Shown here piece after piece: positions 17,051 through 25,216 of a DNA stretch of 44,367 bases. The notes under the pieces were generated by a model. It worked only from the letters and a program-made list of their open reading frames with translations. It searched no databases and was not told the DNA's origin. The position numbers were made by a program, and so were the translations under genes. Source of the stretch: Mycobacterium sp. E3198 (lineage in GTDB: Bacteria > Actinomycetota > Actinomycetes > Mycobacteriales > Mycobacteriaceae). Location: the NCBI RefSeq assembly GCF_001667015.1, contig NZ_LZIS01000006.1:1-44367 (forward strand), written 5' to 3'. The number at the start of each line of letters is the position of its first letter. Positions within the stretch are counted from its first letter, which is position 1.

Positions 17051-17363
17051 ACGAGGAACGCGCTTGTCCACCCGCAAGTCGGCCCAAAGATGCACGTGGG
17101 CGCCGGTTGCGTCCGGCGGTTGGGGTGCTGCCACAACCCTTTTCGCTCGAGCAGCGGCAGCCGACCGCCGCCCCGCCCGCCCCTTTGGTCCAATCCCCGG
17201 TCGTGCGGGAGATCGCCGGGGCGCGAGGGGTGAAAGTTTCCCGATTGCATCCCGGCCGGAAGGTCACCCGTTCGTGACCGGCAGGTCACGCCAGATCACA
17301 CGATGCTTCCAATACGGCGTGGCTCGGCAGGTGATGCGCGCTGCGCACGGCATCATTGCGATC
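17051..17363. other. Non-coding divergent region upstream of the exported esterase
   Basis: About 310 bp between the methyltransferase promoter and the esterase ATG. I see no coding frame with sensible composition. It contains the GGTCAC half-site cluster at 17262-17290 and a stretch rich in short GC-rich inverted repeats near 17130-17200. Confidence 0.55.
17262..17290. promoter_or_regulatory. Cluster of three GGTCAC half-sites (candidate operator)
   Basis: GGTCAC (17262-17267), its inverse GTGACC (17274-17279) and GGTCAC again (17284-17289). Adjacent pairs form two overlapping palindromes: GGTCAC-N6-GTGACC and the 7-bp CGTGACC-N4-GGTCACG. The two direct copies are 22 bp apart, about two helical turns. 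The cluster is ~75 bp upstream of the esterase start, a typical position for a dimeric regulator. Confidence 0.5.
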
Positions 17364-18224
17364 ATGCCTGACCTGACACGCCGGGCGGTGCTCCGGATGG
17401 GTGCCGGTGCCAGCCTGGGAGCCGCTGGCGTGTTCGCCTTAGGCGCCCTGCTGGACCCGGTCACGACGCACGCGGCGCCCGCCCCGTTCGAGCCGTCGGC
17501 CGCCGGCAGCACCCTGCCGAACAGGTTGACCGGATCCTTCGTCTCCGCGGCGCGCGGCGGCGTCAAGACCAACTGGGTGATCGCCCTGCCGCCGGGGCAG
17601 AAGGCCGAAGCCGGGGCGCTGCGCCCGGTCATCGCGCTGCACGGCAAGGACGGCGACGCGAACATGATGCTGGACTGCGGCGTCGAAAAGGCGCTGGCCC
17701 AACTGGTCAGGGAGGGCAAGCCGCCGTTCGCGGTGGTGGGTGTCGACGGCGGTGCCAACAGCTACTGGCACCGCAGGGCCTCGGGCGAGGACCCCGGCGC
17801 GATGGTGCTCGACGAGCTGCTGCCGTTGCTGTCGTCGATGGGTTTCGACACCACCCGGGTGGGCTTTTTGGGGTGGTCGATGGGCGGCTACGGGGCGCTG
17901 CACCTGGGTGCCAAGCTGGGCCCGGCGCGCACGGCGGGGATCTGCGCGATCAGCCCGGCGCTATACACCTCCTTCACGGGCAGCGAGGAGGGGGCGTTCG
18001 ACAGCTACGAGGACTGGGTGCAGAACAGCGTCGTGGGCGTGCCGGCGCTCAATGCGATTCCGCTGCGGGTGGACTGCGGCACCTTTGACCGCTTCTACTT
18101 CGCCACAAGGCAATTCGTCGGCCAGCTGAAGACCAAGCCGGCGGGCGGCTTCTCCCTGGGCGGACACGACATCGGCTACTGGCGGACGCAGCTGCCAGGC
18201 GAGCTGGCCTGGATGGCGACCTAA
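17364..18224 (+). CDS. Tat-exported alpha/beta-hydrolase (esterase), Rv0519c-like
   Basis: 286 residues from the ATG at 17364. The N-terminus TRRAVLRMGAGASLGAAGVF is a twin-arginine signal, with likely cleavage near THAAPA. The nucleophile is S172 in GFLGWSMGGYGALH; candidate acid residues are D237/D242 in DCGTFD, and the histidine is H268 in LGGHDIGYW. The fold resembles the esterase-D / mycolyltransferase-like group that acts on the outer side of the membrane. It is followed after 9 nt by an acyltransferase gene, so both may remodel acyl groups on envelope glycans or lipids. Confidence 0.9.
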   Translation: MPDLTRRAVLRMGAGASLGAAGVFALGALLDPVTTHAAPAPFEPSAAGSTLPNRLTGSFVSAARGGVKTNWVIALPPGQKAEAGALRPVIALHGKDGDANMMLDCGVEKALAQLVREGKPPFAVVGVDGGANSYWHRRASGEDPGAMVLDELLPLLSSMGFDTTRVGFLGWSMGGYGALHLGAKLGPARTAGICAISPALYTSFTGSEEGAFDSYEDWVQNSVVGVPALNAIPLRVDCGTFDRFYFATRQFVGQLKTKPAGGFSLGGHDIGYWRTQLPGELAWMAT

Positions 18225-18233
18225 CCCACGCAC

Positions 18234-20393
18234 ATGACAGTCCGGGAGAACGAACTCGCCAGCGGCCCACGCCGAGTGGAGCGGCGGGCCTCCCGAAAGG
18301 GATTTCGCCCGGACATCGAGGGCCTGCGCGCGGTCGCGGTCATCGCGGTCGTGCTCTACCACGCGGGCATCCCGGGCATCGCCGGCGGCTTCATCGGGGT
18401 GGACGTCTTCTTCGTCATCTCCGGCTTCCTCATCACCGGGCTGCTGTGGCGCGAAGCCACCGCCACCAATACCGTTCGCCTGGGCCGCTTTTACGGCGCC
18501 CGGGCCCGGCGCCTGCTGCCGGCCGCGGCGGCGGTCGGCGTCGTCACGGCCGCCGCCACCGCCGTCGTGCTGCCGCCGCTGCAGGCGCGCAGCGTGTTCG
18601 TGGACGGCATCGCCAGCGCGCTGTACGTGGGCAACTACCGGTTCGCCACGCAGGGCACCGACTACCTGGCCGCCCAGGGCCCGTCGCCGTTCCAGCACTA
18701 CTGGTCGCTGGGCGTGGAGGAACAGTTCTACCTGGTGTGGCCGCTGCTGATCATCGGCACGGCGTGGCTGATCGGCCGGGTGCGCGGCGGCGACGCGACG
18801 GGCGCGAAACCGTATGCGGCGGTCCTGGCGGCGGTGGCGGCCGCGTCGCTGGCGGCGGACGTGGTGTGGACCCGCACGTCGCCCGCCTGGGCATTCTTCT
18901 CGCTGCCCACCCGGGCGTGGGAGCTGGCGGCCGGCGGCCTGGTGGCCCTCTCGATGCAGCACTGGCGCAGACTGCCTCCGCTGCCCGCGGCGGTCGTCGG
19001 CTGGGGCGGCCTGGCGCTGATCGTGCTCACCTGCACCCAGCTCGGCCGCGCCACCGCCTACCCCGGCACCGCGGCGCTGCTGCCGGTGCTGGGCACCGCG
19101 TTGGTGATCGGCGCCGGCTGCGTGACCGGCGGCCTGGGCGTCGGGCGCGTGCTGTGCCGGCCGGAGATGCGGGCGATCGGGCGGGTGTCGTACTCGTGGT
19201 ACCTGTGGCACTGGCCGGTGCTGCTGCTGATGCCGGAGCTGCTGGGGGAGCCGGCGGGGCTGCCGGCGCGGCTGACCGCCACCGCCGTGTCCGGCGGGCT
19301 CGCGGTGCTCACGTTGCACCTGGTCGAAAACCCGGGCCGGTTCGCGGCCGCGCTGCGCCGATCGGTGAAGGCCAGCCTCGCGGCGGCCGCTGCCGCCAGC
19401 GCGGCGGCGGCGTGCGCGTGCGGGCTGTTGCTGACGGTGACACCGGCGCCCGCGGGCCACGGCATTGCGGCCCCGAAGGCCAACATCGTCGCGCTGCCCC
19501 CGGCGAACCTGCCCGCCGTCAGCCCCCGGGAGGCGACGGTCCGCGCCGCGTTCGCGCAGGTGCGCGACGCGGTCGCGGCGTCGGCCGGCCTGCGCGCCGT
19601 CCCGTCCAACCTGGATCCGCCGCTCGCCCAGGCGCCGGCCGACAAGGCGCCGGTGTTCCTCAACGGCTGCGTGCGGTCGTGGCGCGACGTCGGTCAGAGC
19701 GAATGCGCGACGGGCGATACCGCCTCGCCGACGACGGTGGCCCTGGTCGGCGATTCGCACGCCGCCATGTGGGAGCCGGCGTTCCGCCGCGCCGCCGAGC
19801 AGCGCCACTGGCGGCTGGAGACGCTGGCCAAGGTGACCTGCCCGCTGCAGGACCTGCCGATCCGCAGCCCGTATCTGGGCCGCGAGTACACGGAGTGCGA
19901 ACAGTGGCGCGCCCAGATCTCCGACCGCCTGAGGGCCGAGCACCCGTGGCTGGTGGTCCTCGACATGAGCCGGCGCTACGGCGCGGATTTCGGCTTCGAG
20001 TCCTACGACCCGGCGTGGGTCGACACGCTGGGTCGCACGGTGGCGATGCTGCGGAGCACCGGCGCCACCGTCCTGGTCCTCGGGCCGGCCCCGGACCCAC
20101 ACGGATCGGTGCCCACCTGCTTGTCGGCGCATCTCGACGACGCCACCGCGTGCGCGCCGGCGACCTCGGCCGCGCTCGACGGCGGCGGTATCGGCGCCGA
20201 GCGGGCGGCGACCGCCGGCGGGGGCGGGCAGTACGCCGACCTGACCGACCTGTTCTGCACCGCCGCCCGCTGCCCGGTGATCGTCGGCAACGCCCTGGTG
20301 TTCCGCGACGACAACCACGTGACGATCGAGTACGCGCAACTGCTGGCCCCCGTGATGGGTGCGCTGGCAGACCGCGCGCTGGCGGGCGGCTGA
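18234..20393 (+). CDS. Acyltransferase-3 fused to C-terminal SGNH domain (OafA/YrhL type)
   Basis: 719 residues. Residues ~20-380 form the ten-helix acyltransferase-3 domain: RPDIEGLRAVAVIAVVLYH carries the catalytic-type His, then GVDVFFVISGFLIT and the YWSLGVEEQFYLVWP signature. The C-terminal ~220 residues are an extracytoplasmic SGNH domain with ALVGDSHAAMW (Ser nucleophile) and DDNHVTIEYA (Asp/His). Such fusions move acetyl or other acyl groups across the membrane onto surface sugars. H37Rv has proteins of this layout (Rv0111, Rv1565c) elsewhere; I do not recall one at this locus. It begins 9 nt after the esterase stop. Confidence 0.9.
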   Translation: MTVRENELASGPRRVERRASRKGFRPDIEGLRAVAVIAVVLYHAGIPGIAGGFIGVDVFFVISGFLITGLLWREATATNTVRLGRFYGARARRLLPAAAAVGVVTAAATAVVLPPLQARSVFVDGIASALYVGNYRFATQGTDYLAAQGPSPFQHYWSLGVEEQFYLVWPLLIIGTAWLIGRVRGGDATGAKPYAAVLAAVAAASLAADVVWTRTSPAWAFFSLPTRAWELAAGGLVALSMQHWRRLPPLPAAVVGWGGLALIVLTCTQLGRATAYPGTAALLPVLGTALVIGAGCVTGGLGVGRVLCRPEMRAIGRVSYSWYLWHWPVLLLMPELLGEPAGLPARLTATAVSGGLAVLTLHLVENPGRFAAALRRSVKASLAAAAAASAAAACACGLLLTVTPAPAGHGIAAPKANIVALPPANLPAVSPREATVRAAFAQVRDAVAASAGLRAVPSNLDPPLAQAPADKAPVFLNGCVRSWRDVGQSECATGDTASPTTVALVGDSHAAMWEPAFRRAAEQRHWRLETLAKVTCPLQDLPIRSPYLGREYTECEQWRAQISDRLRAEHPWLVVLDMSRRYGADFGFESYDPAWVDTLGRTVAMLRSTGATVLVLGPAPDPHGSVPTCLSAHLDDATACAPATSAALDGGGIGAERAATAGGGGQYADLTDLFCTAARCPVIVGNALVFRDDNHVTIEYAQLLAPVMGALADRALAGG

Positions 20394-20457
20394 CCCCCAA
20401 TGAACTTCTTCCCGCGGACGAACGTCTAATGACTGAAAGGTTTTTGGAGGTTGTGAG

Positions 20458-20574
20458 ATGACTTCGCTGCTGCTGGTCTGCATTGCAGCCATCGCACCCG
20501 TCGCCGGCATCGGCCTGATGCAGTTGCAGGCGCGCCTGGAGCGGTGGGACTACGAGCGGCACGCCGAGGACTAA
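20458..20574 (+). CDS. 38-residue single-helix membrane peptide
   Basis: ATG at 20458 with TTGGAGG 7 nt upstream. The product is MTSLLLVCIAAIAPVAGIGLM followed by QLQARLERWDYERHAED: one hydrophobic helix then an amphipathic charged tail. The good ribosome site, codon use and tidy composition argue that it is real. I have seen closely similar short frames ending WDYERHAED in mycobacterial sequences, but I cannot verify this. It follows the acyltransferase-SGNH gene by 64 nt. It could be an assembly partner or regulator of a membrane enzyme; function unknown. Confidence 0.62.
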   Translation: MTSLLLVCIAAIAPVAGIGLMQLQARLERWDYERHAED

Positions 20575-20625
20575 GCGGACCGCTAAGCCGTTGTGCCGCC
20601 GAGGATTTCGCTTACCTTCGAGAGA

Positions 20626-21324
20626 TTACCGAGACAGCTGCATGCCGATCAGCGGTGCGATCCGATCCGCGAGATATTGATGCCCCGCGTCGTTGGGGTG
20701 CACGCCGTCCGGGCCGATCAGGTCGGGCCTGTCGACGAACCAGCGGTCGCCGAGCGGGTCGACGAACGTCGCTCCGGCCGAGCGGGCGGCCGCGTTGAGC
20801 TCGTCGCGTATCTGCAGGATTGACTCGGGCACGTCGGCGGTCGGCCACGGCGGCCCGATCACCAGCAACCTGGCGGACGGCGCGAACCTGCGCGCCAAGT
20901 TGAAGGCGTCCCGGGCCTTTTCGCCGATCAGCGCGGGCTCCACGCCCTGGTCGTTGCGCGAGCCGAAGAACACCACCAGCGCGTCGGCGGGCTTGACGGC
21001 CCTGGCGGTCAGATCCTCGAAGATGCTGCCGTGGTCGCCGGGCACCCCGTAGCCGGCTCTGCCCTCGGCCGCCACGTCGGCGGCGATCCGCACGCCCCGC
21101 TGGGCCAGCGCGTGCCAGGTCAGCGCGGTCCACGATTTCGGCCCGAGGCCGCCCTCGTCGGTGCCGGTGGTGTACGAGTCGCCGACGACGGCGACGTGGT
21201 TGACGCGCGAATCCACCGTCAGCAGTTCGTAGGCCCGCACCTGGTGCGCCTTGGCCGCCGAGGCGCCATAGACCAGGCCCAGCGCCAGGGCGAGGCCGAC
21301 GATGACCGTTGCCAGACGGCTCAC
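20626..21324 (-). CDS. Exported SGNH hydrolase, Rv0518-like
   Basis: GTG at 21324 preceded by GGGGGAGG at 6-nt spacing; 232 residues. A signal peptide or anchor runs to about residue 25 (VIVGLALALGLVYGASAAKA). The SGNH blocks are complete: VVGDSYTTG (S50), GR in block II, GSRND (N124) and DGVHPNDAGH (D206, H209). It is an esterase/acetylhydrolase working outside the membrane, presumably on envelope acyl groups. An upstream in-frame start would add an unlikely 55-residue leader. It lies downstream of an acyltransferase-3 gene in the same direction. Confidence 0.9.
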   Translation of the reverse strand: MSRLATVIVGLALALGLVYGASAAKAHQVRAYELLTVDSRVNHVAVVGDSYTTGTDEGGLGPKSWTALTWHALAQRGVRIAADVAAEGRAGYGVPGDHGSIFEDLTARAVKPADALVVFFGSRNDQGVEPALIGEKARDAFNLARRFAPSARLLVIGPPWPTADVPESILQIRDELNAAARSAGATFVDPLGDRWFVDRPDLIGPDGVHPNDAGHQYLADRIAPLIGMQLSR

Positions 21325-21485
21325 TGGTACCTCCCCCGGAAATTGCATCGTCACGCGCCGCATCCAAATCAACGGAATCGTACGGGGAAACGGCGCGAAA
21401 CTGGCGTCAAATCGCGACCAGCCGCTTCCGGTCATGGTATTCGACGAATCCCGGGCCCCGCACCGGTCACACGGCGAGGCGAATG

Positions 21486-22751
21486 TCACACCGCGCGGGC
21501 CGAAACCGCTTCCAGCCCACCGTCGATCGGGTGCAGCCTGGTGCCGGCCGGCTCGTCGTCCACGGTCTTGCCGGCGGGTCGGACGTCAACCATCCGGCGC
21601 ATCCAGCGGCGGGCGGGCTCCTCGACGAAGTGGTACATCAGGGCCGACAGGCCGATGGCGATCGCGAGCAGCCCGATGATGTTCCATTTCCAGGGGTTGT
21701 CCGGCACCCACGGCGTGAGTTCGAACTGGATCACGGCCCAGCTCCAGGCGGTGTGCACGGGCTCATGAACCATGTACAGGCAGAACGAGATCTGCCCGCC
21801 GTACACCATCGCCCGCGTGGACAGCAGCCGCGGCAGGCTGCCGACGCCGATCGCCAGGGCGATCACCAGCGGGACGAACAGCACGTCGACCACCCCGCCA
21901 CTGTCGTTCTCCACGATTCCGGAGATCGGGTGCGCGTGAAACCAGTACAGGACGCCCACCATGGCGGCGAGCAGTAGCAGGGAGGTGTACCCCGCGACGC
22001 GGCGGCCGCGATCGGTCAACCGCAGCCTGCGGACGGCGGCACAGGCCAGGGCGCCGGCGGTGAACTGCGTGACGATGCGCGGCAGCCAGCTCCACGGCGT
22101 GTAGAAGTGGCCACTCGACAGCAGCATGACCACCGGTGGCAGCGACGCGGCGAACGCCAGCAACATCAGGCTGCGCGCCCGCGTCGCCTGTTTCATCCGC
22201 AGAATCACCAGGACCAACAGGCCGAACAGCAGGTAGGCCAGCCATTCGGCGCTGATCGACCAGGCCGGGCCGTCCCAGCTGGAGTCGTCGAAGAACGGCA
22301 CGAACCACAGCTGCACCAGCAGGACTTGGCGCACGTAGCTGATCGCGGTGAGCTGGCCGGCGTCGGGTGACGGCACGTGACCGACGTGCAGGGTGAAGAT
22401 CACCCACAGCGCGGCCAGGTGCAGGGTGACCAGGTACACCGGCCACACCCTGGCCAGCCGCAGCCACAGGAAGTGCAGGGTCGCGCGCGTCGACCAGGAG
22501 CGGCCCATCCGGTCGAGGTAGTTCCAGGTCAGCACGAACCCGCTGAGGATGAAGAAAAGGTCGACGCCCTGGGCCCCGCAGTTGAGCACCGGCGCGAGCG
22601 CCTCGCGCAAGTCCGGCGAAACATCGCTCACCATGGGACGGAAGTGGAACAGCACCACCCACACCGCGGCGACGATGCGGAGTCCCGTCAGGGCCTTGAT
22701 CTCGCCCCTGATCTCTGCGCCGCGCACGATGCTCTTTCCGTCTGGACTCAC
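21486..22751 (-). CDS. Membrane acyltransferase-3, Rv0517-like
   Basis: GTG at 22751, 421 residues, with the ten-helix acyltransferase-3 fold and no SGNH domain. EIKALTGLRIVAAVWVVLFH is the N-terminal signature with the conserved His; GVDLFFILSGFVLTWNYL and AWSISAEWLAYLLF follow, and VEEPARRWMRR closes the last helix. Together with the separate SGNH gene 161 nt downstream it reproduces, as two proteins, the fused enzyme at 18234. It probably O-acylates a surface glycan or lipid. A longer form from 22937 is unlikely. Confidence 0.88.
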   Translation of the reverse strand: MSPDGKSIVRGAEIRGEIKALTGLRIVAAVWVVLFHFRPMVSDVSPDLREALAPVLNCGAQGVDLFFILSGFVLTWNYLDRMGRSWSTRATLHFLWLRLARVWPVYLVTLHLAALWVIFTLHVGHVPSPDAGQLTAISYVRQVLLVQLWFVPFFDDSSWDGPAWSISAEWLAYLLFGLLVLVILRMKQATRARSLMLLAFAASLPPVVMLLSSGHFYTPWSWLPRIVTQFTAGALACAAVRRLRLTDRGRRVAGYTSLLLLAAMVGVLYWFHAHPISGIVENDSGGVVDVLFVPLVIALAIGVGSLPRLLSTRAMVYGGQISFCLYMVHEPVHTAWSWAVIQFELTPWVPDNPWKWNIIGLLAIAIGLSALMYHFVEEPARRWMRRMVDVRPAGKTVDDEPAGTRLHPIDGGLEAVSARAV

Positions 22752-23015
22752 GTTTCGTATCCGATAGGTCCGGCTGACCGGGCGATCACAAGCCCCCCGA
22801 CTGGCAACCGGCAGCCCACGAAGCCTAGCAGCGAGGGGCGCACGATGCGGTGATGGGCCGTGGCGCGCCGCGGCCACGAAACGGCCACGATGTTGCTTGA
22901 ACCGGCGCAAAACCCCCCGAAATTCGCTTCTTAGCAAAGAGTTAGAGGCGGCTTTCGGTCTCCTTACTTTTGGCGGGCACCTTTAGGGGACAGGTTGAAG
23001 GGAATGGGGGCGCTC
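22752..23015. other. Divergent region between the acyltransferase and the STAS gene
   Basis: 264 bp, non-coding. It contains a candidate promoter for the STAS gene at 22942-22970. I searched for a SigF-type GGTTT / GGGTAT pair, expected for an Rv0516c relative, and did not find one. Confidence 0.45.
22942..22970 (+). promoter_or_regulatory. Candidate promoter TTAGAG-N17-TACTTT
   Basis: A -35-like TTAGAG (22942-22947) and a -10 TACTTT (22965-22970) at the ideal 17-bp spacing. The predicted start is near 22977, ~40 nt before the STAS gene ATG. Confidence 0.35.
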
Positions 23016-23447
23016 ATGACAATCACGGCCGTCGCGACTCGGCACGGATACGGCACCTTCGACTGCGATGGTGCACAGATCCGCGCCCACTGCCGTCACC
23101 TGGCGACCGTGGTCACCATCCGGGGCGACATCACCGCCGCCAACGTCGACCGGGTCAGCGAGTACCTCTGGCGTTTCACCCTGGGGAGCAACCCGGTGGT
23201 GCTCGACCTGACCGAGGTGAGCCACTTTGCTGCGGCGGGGGTTTCGCTGGTGCAGCGGCTCGACGAGGACTGCCGCGCCGCCGGGGTGGAATGGACCTTG
23301 GTCGCCAGCCCCGCGGTCATGGGCCTGCTGGGGGGCGATGCGGAGCTTCCAATCGCGCGCTCGGTGCGCGAGGCGCTCCGCAACCTGGCGGAAGCCATCG
23401 TGAGCCGCCGTCAGCTCGTGCTGCCGCTGATCAAGAAGACGGCGTAA
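23016..23447 (+). CDS. oprA: STAS-domain anti-sigma factor antagonist, Rv0516c/OprA-like
   Basis: 143 residues from the ATG at 23016, preceded by a GGGGGCG stretch; ATG 23004 is an alternative. STAS fold: VVTIRGDITAANVDRV, then VVLDLTEVSHFAAAGVSLVQRL, where the classical phosphorylatable Ser/Thr loop reads FAAAG and lacks a Ser. With this start, residue 2 is Thr, the position I recall as the PknD target in Rv0516c. The family relieves SigF by binding anti-sigma factors and responds to osmotic stress. Its 3' end overlaps the converging Rv0514-like gene by 17 bp. Confidence 0.83.
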   Translation: MTITAVATRHGYGTFDCDGAQIRAHCRHLATVVTIRGDITAANVDRVSEYLWRFTLGSNPVVLDLTEVSHFAAAGVSLVQRLDEDCRAAGVEWTLVASPAVMGLLGGDAELPIARSVREALRNLAEAIVSRRQLVLPLIKKTA

Positions 23448-23697
23448 CCCTTCCGGCGCCCCGGGTCCGTAACAGCCGGGCGATTCCGAGGACCGCGAGC
23501 ACTCCGGCGGTCGTCACCAGCACCAAGGTCAGCAACAGCAGCTGAGGGTTGTACACCAGCGACGTGGTGATGGGCTGCCCGTCGGCGATCGGCGCGACAC
23601 TGACCGTGTGGCGCGCGTGCACCCAGCTGACGCCTCCACCCGCCAGCGCGGCACAGGCCAAAGCCAGCTCCACGATCGCCCGGTACCGGGCGATCAC
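23431..23697 (-). CDS. Two-helix membrane protein, Rv0514-like
   Basis: GTG at 23697 overlapping the upstream stop (GTGA); 88 residues. Two hydrophobic helices (ELALACAALAGGGVSWV and LLLLTLVLVTTAGVLAVLGIA) flank a ~25-residue outside loop; the basic C-terminus is cytosolic. No known domain. It is the last gene of the hem operon. Function unknown. Confidence 0.78.
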   Translation of the reverse strand: MIARYRAIVELALACAALAGGGVSWVHARHTVSVAPIADGQPITTSLVYNPQLLLLTLVLVTTAGVLAVLGIARLLRTRGAGRVTPSS

Positions 23698-24227
23698 GAC
23701 AGCGACCCGCCGTCGAAATCGTCGTCGGCGACGTCGGATCCGGCGGGCTCCACCCGCTCCTGGACCAGCGGGGTCAGCGCCGCCCGCAGCTGGCGATGGC
23801 GACGCGCCCAGGCCTGCGCGGTCCGGTCCCCGGTGAGCTTGAGGCCGATGCCGATCCGGTGCCGCGGCACCCCGACCAGTTCGCCGAGCGCCCGCGACGA
23901 CTGCCATTTCGCCAGCTCCTTGCCGGACGCCTCGTGGTGCTCGGGCTCGGGATAGACCCTGACGATCTCGCGCACCAGGATGGTCTCGGTGCCCTGGCGC
24001 AGGGCGTCCTCGGTGAGCTCGACCGAGACGTGGATCCGCGCCGCGTGCACCTGCAGCGCCACGAAGGCCGACACCAGCACCAGGAAGATCGCCGGGACGA
24101 CGAGCGACACCGGGGCCCCGCTCCAGATTTCGATGAGGACCATGGCCACCGCCGACGCCGGGCCCAGCGCCACCCACCACCAGCTGGCGCCGGGCTCGTA
24201 GAACAACGGCTTCGGTTCGGCTGTCAC
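23694..24227 (-). CDS. DUF3093-type membrane protein, Rv0513-like
   Basis: GTG at 24227 overlapping the hemB stop (GTGA); 177 residues. Two adjacent N-terminal helices (WWWVALGPASAVAMVLIEIW and VVPAIFLVLVSAFVALQV) are followed by a cytosolic beta-rich domain with IHVSVELTEDALRQGTETI and a repeated-Arg helix. Members of this family commonly follow hemB in actinobacteria. A role linked to heme enzymes is inferred only from the coupled translation. Confidence 0.83.
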   Translation of the reverse strand: MTAEPKPLFYEPGASWWWVALGPASAVAMVLIEIWSGAPVSLVVPAIFLVLVSAFVALQVHAARIHVSVELTEDALRQGTETILVREIVRVYPEPEHHEASGKELAKWQSSRALGELVGVPRHRIGIGLKLTGDRTAQAWARRHRQLRAALTPLVQERVEPAGSDVADDDFDGGSLS

Positions 24228-25204
24228 GACAGCCAGCTTGCCGCATCCGCGGCCCAATAGGTGAGCACGATGTCGGCCCCGGCGCGCCGGATGCTCGTCA
24301 GCGACTCCAGCGCGGCGGCGCGCTCGTCGATCCAGTTGTTGGCGGCCGCGGCGCAGATCATCGCGTACTCCCCCGACACCTGATACGCGGCCACCGGCAC
24401 CGGCGAAACCTCCGCCGCGGCGGCCAGCACGTCGAGGTAACCCAGCGCGGGCTTGACCATCACGATGTCGGCGCCCTCGTCGAGGTCCAGCCGGACCTCG
24501 CGCAGCGCCTCCCGGAAGTTGCCCGGCTCCTGCTGGTAGGTGCGCCGGTCCCCGGACAGGCTCGAGCTCACGGCCTCGCGGAAGGGCCCGTAGAACGCCG
24601 AGGCGAACTTCGCGGCGTAGGCCAGGATCACCACGTCGGTGTAGCCGGCCGCGTCCAGGCCGTCGCGGATCGCGGCCACCTGGCCGTCCATCATGCCGCT
24701 CGGTCCCACCACGTGGGCGCCCGATTCCGCCTGCGCCACGGCAAGTTTGACGTAGCGCGCCACGGTGGCGTCGTTGTCCACCCGCCCGCGGGCGTCCAGC
24801 ACCCCGCAGTGGCCGTGGTCGGTGAACTCGTCCAGGCAGGTGTCGGCCATCAGGACCGTGGCGTCACCGAGATCCTTGGCCAGGTCGCGCAGCGCGACGT
24901 TGAGGATGCCGTCCGGATCGGTGCCAGCCGAGCCGGTCGAGTCCTTGTCCTGCTCGCGGGGCACGCCGAACAGCATCACCCCGCCGACCCCCGCGGCGAC
25001 GGCCGCTTCGGCGGCCCGGCGCAGCGAATCGCGGCTGTGCTGAACGACGTTGGGCATCGAGGCAATCGGCCGCGGTTCGTCGATCCCGTCGGCGACGAAC
25101 ATCGGCAGCACCAGATGCCTTGGCTCCAAGGACGTTTGGGCGACGAGGCGACGCAACGCGGGGGTCGAGCGGAGCCGGCGCGGGCGCTGCCGCGGGTAAC
25201 TCAT
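24224..25204 (-). CDS. hemB: Porphobilinogen synthase (ALA dehydratase)
   Basis: 326 residues. It condenses two 5-aminolevulinates to porphobilinogen. The Schiff-base lysines are K199 (AYAAKFASAFYGPF) and K251 (VMVKPALGYLD). The metal loop reads DTCLDEFTDHGHCG: C123 and C133 are kept, but the middle zinc Cys is D125, so the site is a hybrid between zinc and magnesium types. I see no good Shine-Dalgarno; the 89 nt upstream are filled by palindromic element C. Confidence 0.96.
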   Translation of the reverse strand: MSYPRQRPRRLRSTPALRRLVAQTSLEPRHLVLPMFVADGIDEPRPIASMPNVVQHSRDSLRRAAEAAVAAGVGGVMLFGVPREQDKDSTGSAGTDPDGILNVALRDLAKDLGDATVLMADTCLDEFTDHGHCGVLDARGRVDNDATVARYVKLAVAQAESGAHVVGPSGMMDGQVAAIRDGLDAAGYTDVVILAYAAKFASAFYGPFREAVSSSLSGDRRTYQQEPGNFREALREVRLDLDEGADIVMVKPALGYLDVLAAAAEVSPVPVAAYQVSGEYAMICAAAANNWIDERAAALESLTSIRRAGADIVLTYWAADAASWLS

Positions 25205-25216
25205 GCGCGTCCGTCG

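Noticed and set aside
17961..20510. 849-codon minus-strand frame across the esterase and acyltransferase genes
   Set aside because: Antisense shadow of two well-supported proteins; composition (Arg/Gly/Gln/His) is typical of such artefacts.
20574..20590. AGCGG-A-CCGCT hairpin after the 38-residue gene as a terminator
   Set aside because: Only five pairs with a one-base loop; too weak to call.
22752..23015. SigF promoter ahead of the STAS gene
   Set aside because: No GGTTT / GGGTAT pair at usable spacing was found; a TTAGAG-N17-TACTTT pair fits better.
24224..25204. HemB Cys-to-Asp in the metal loop as a novelty
   Set aside because: I believe mycobacterial HemB commonly reads CLDEF...HGHC, so this is a family feature rather than a special change. 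It is kept only in the gene note.
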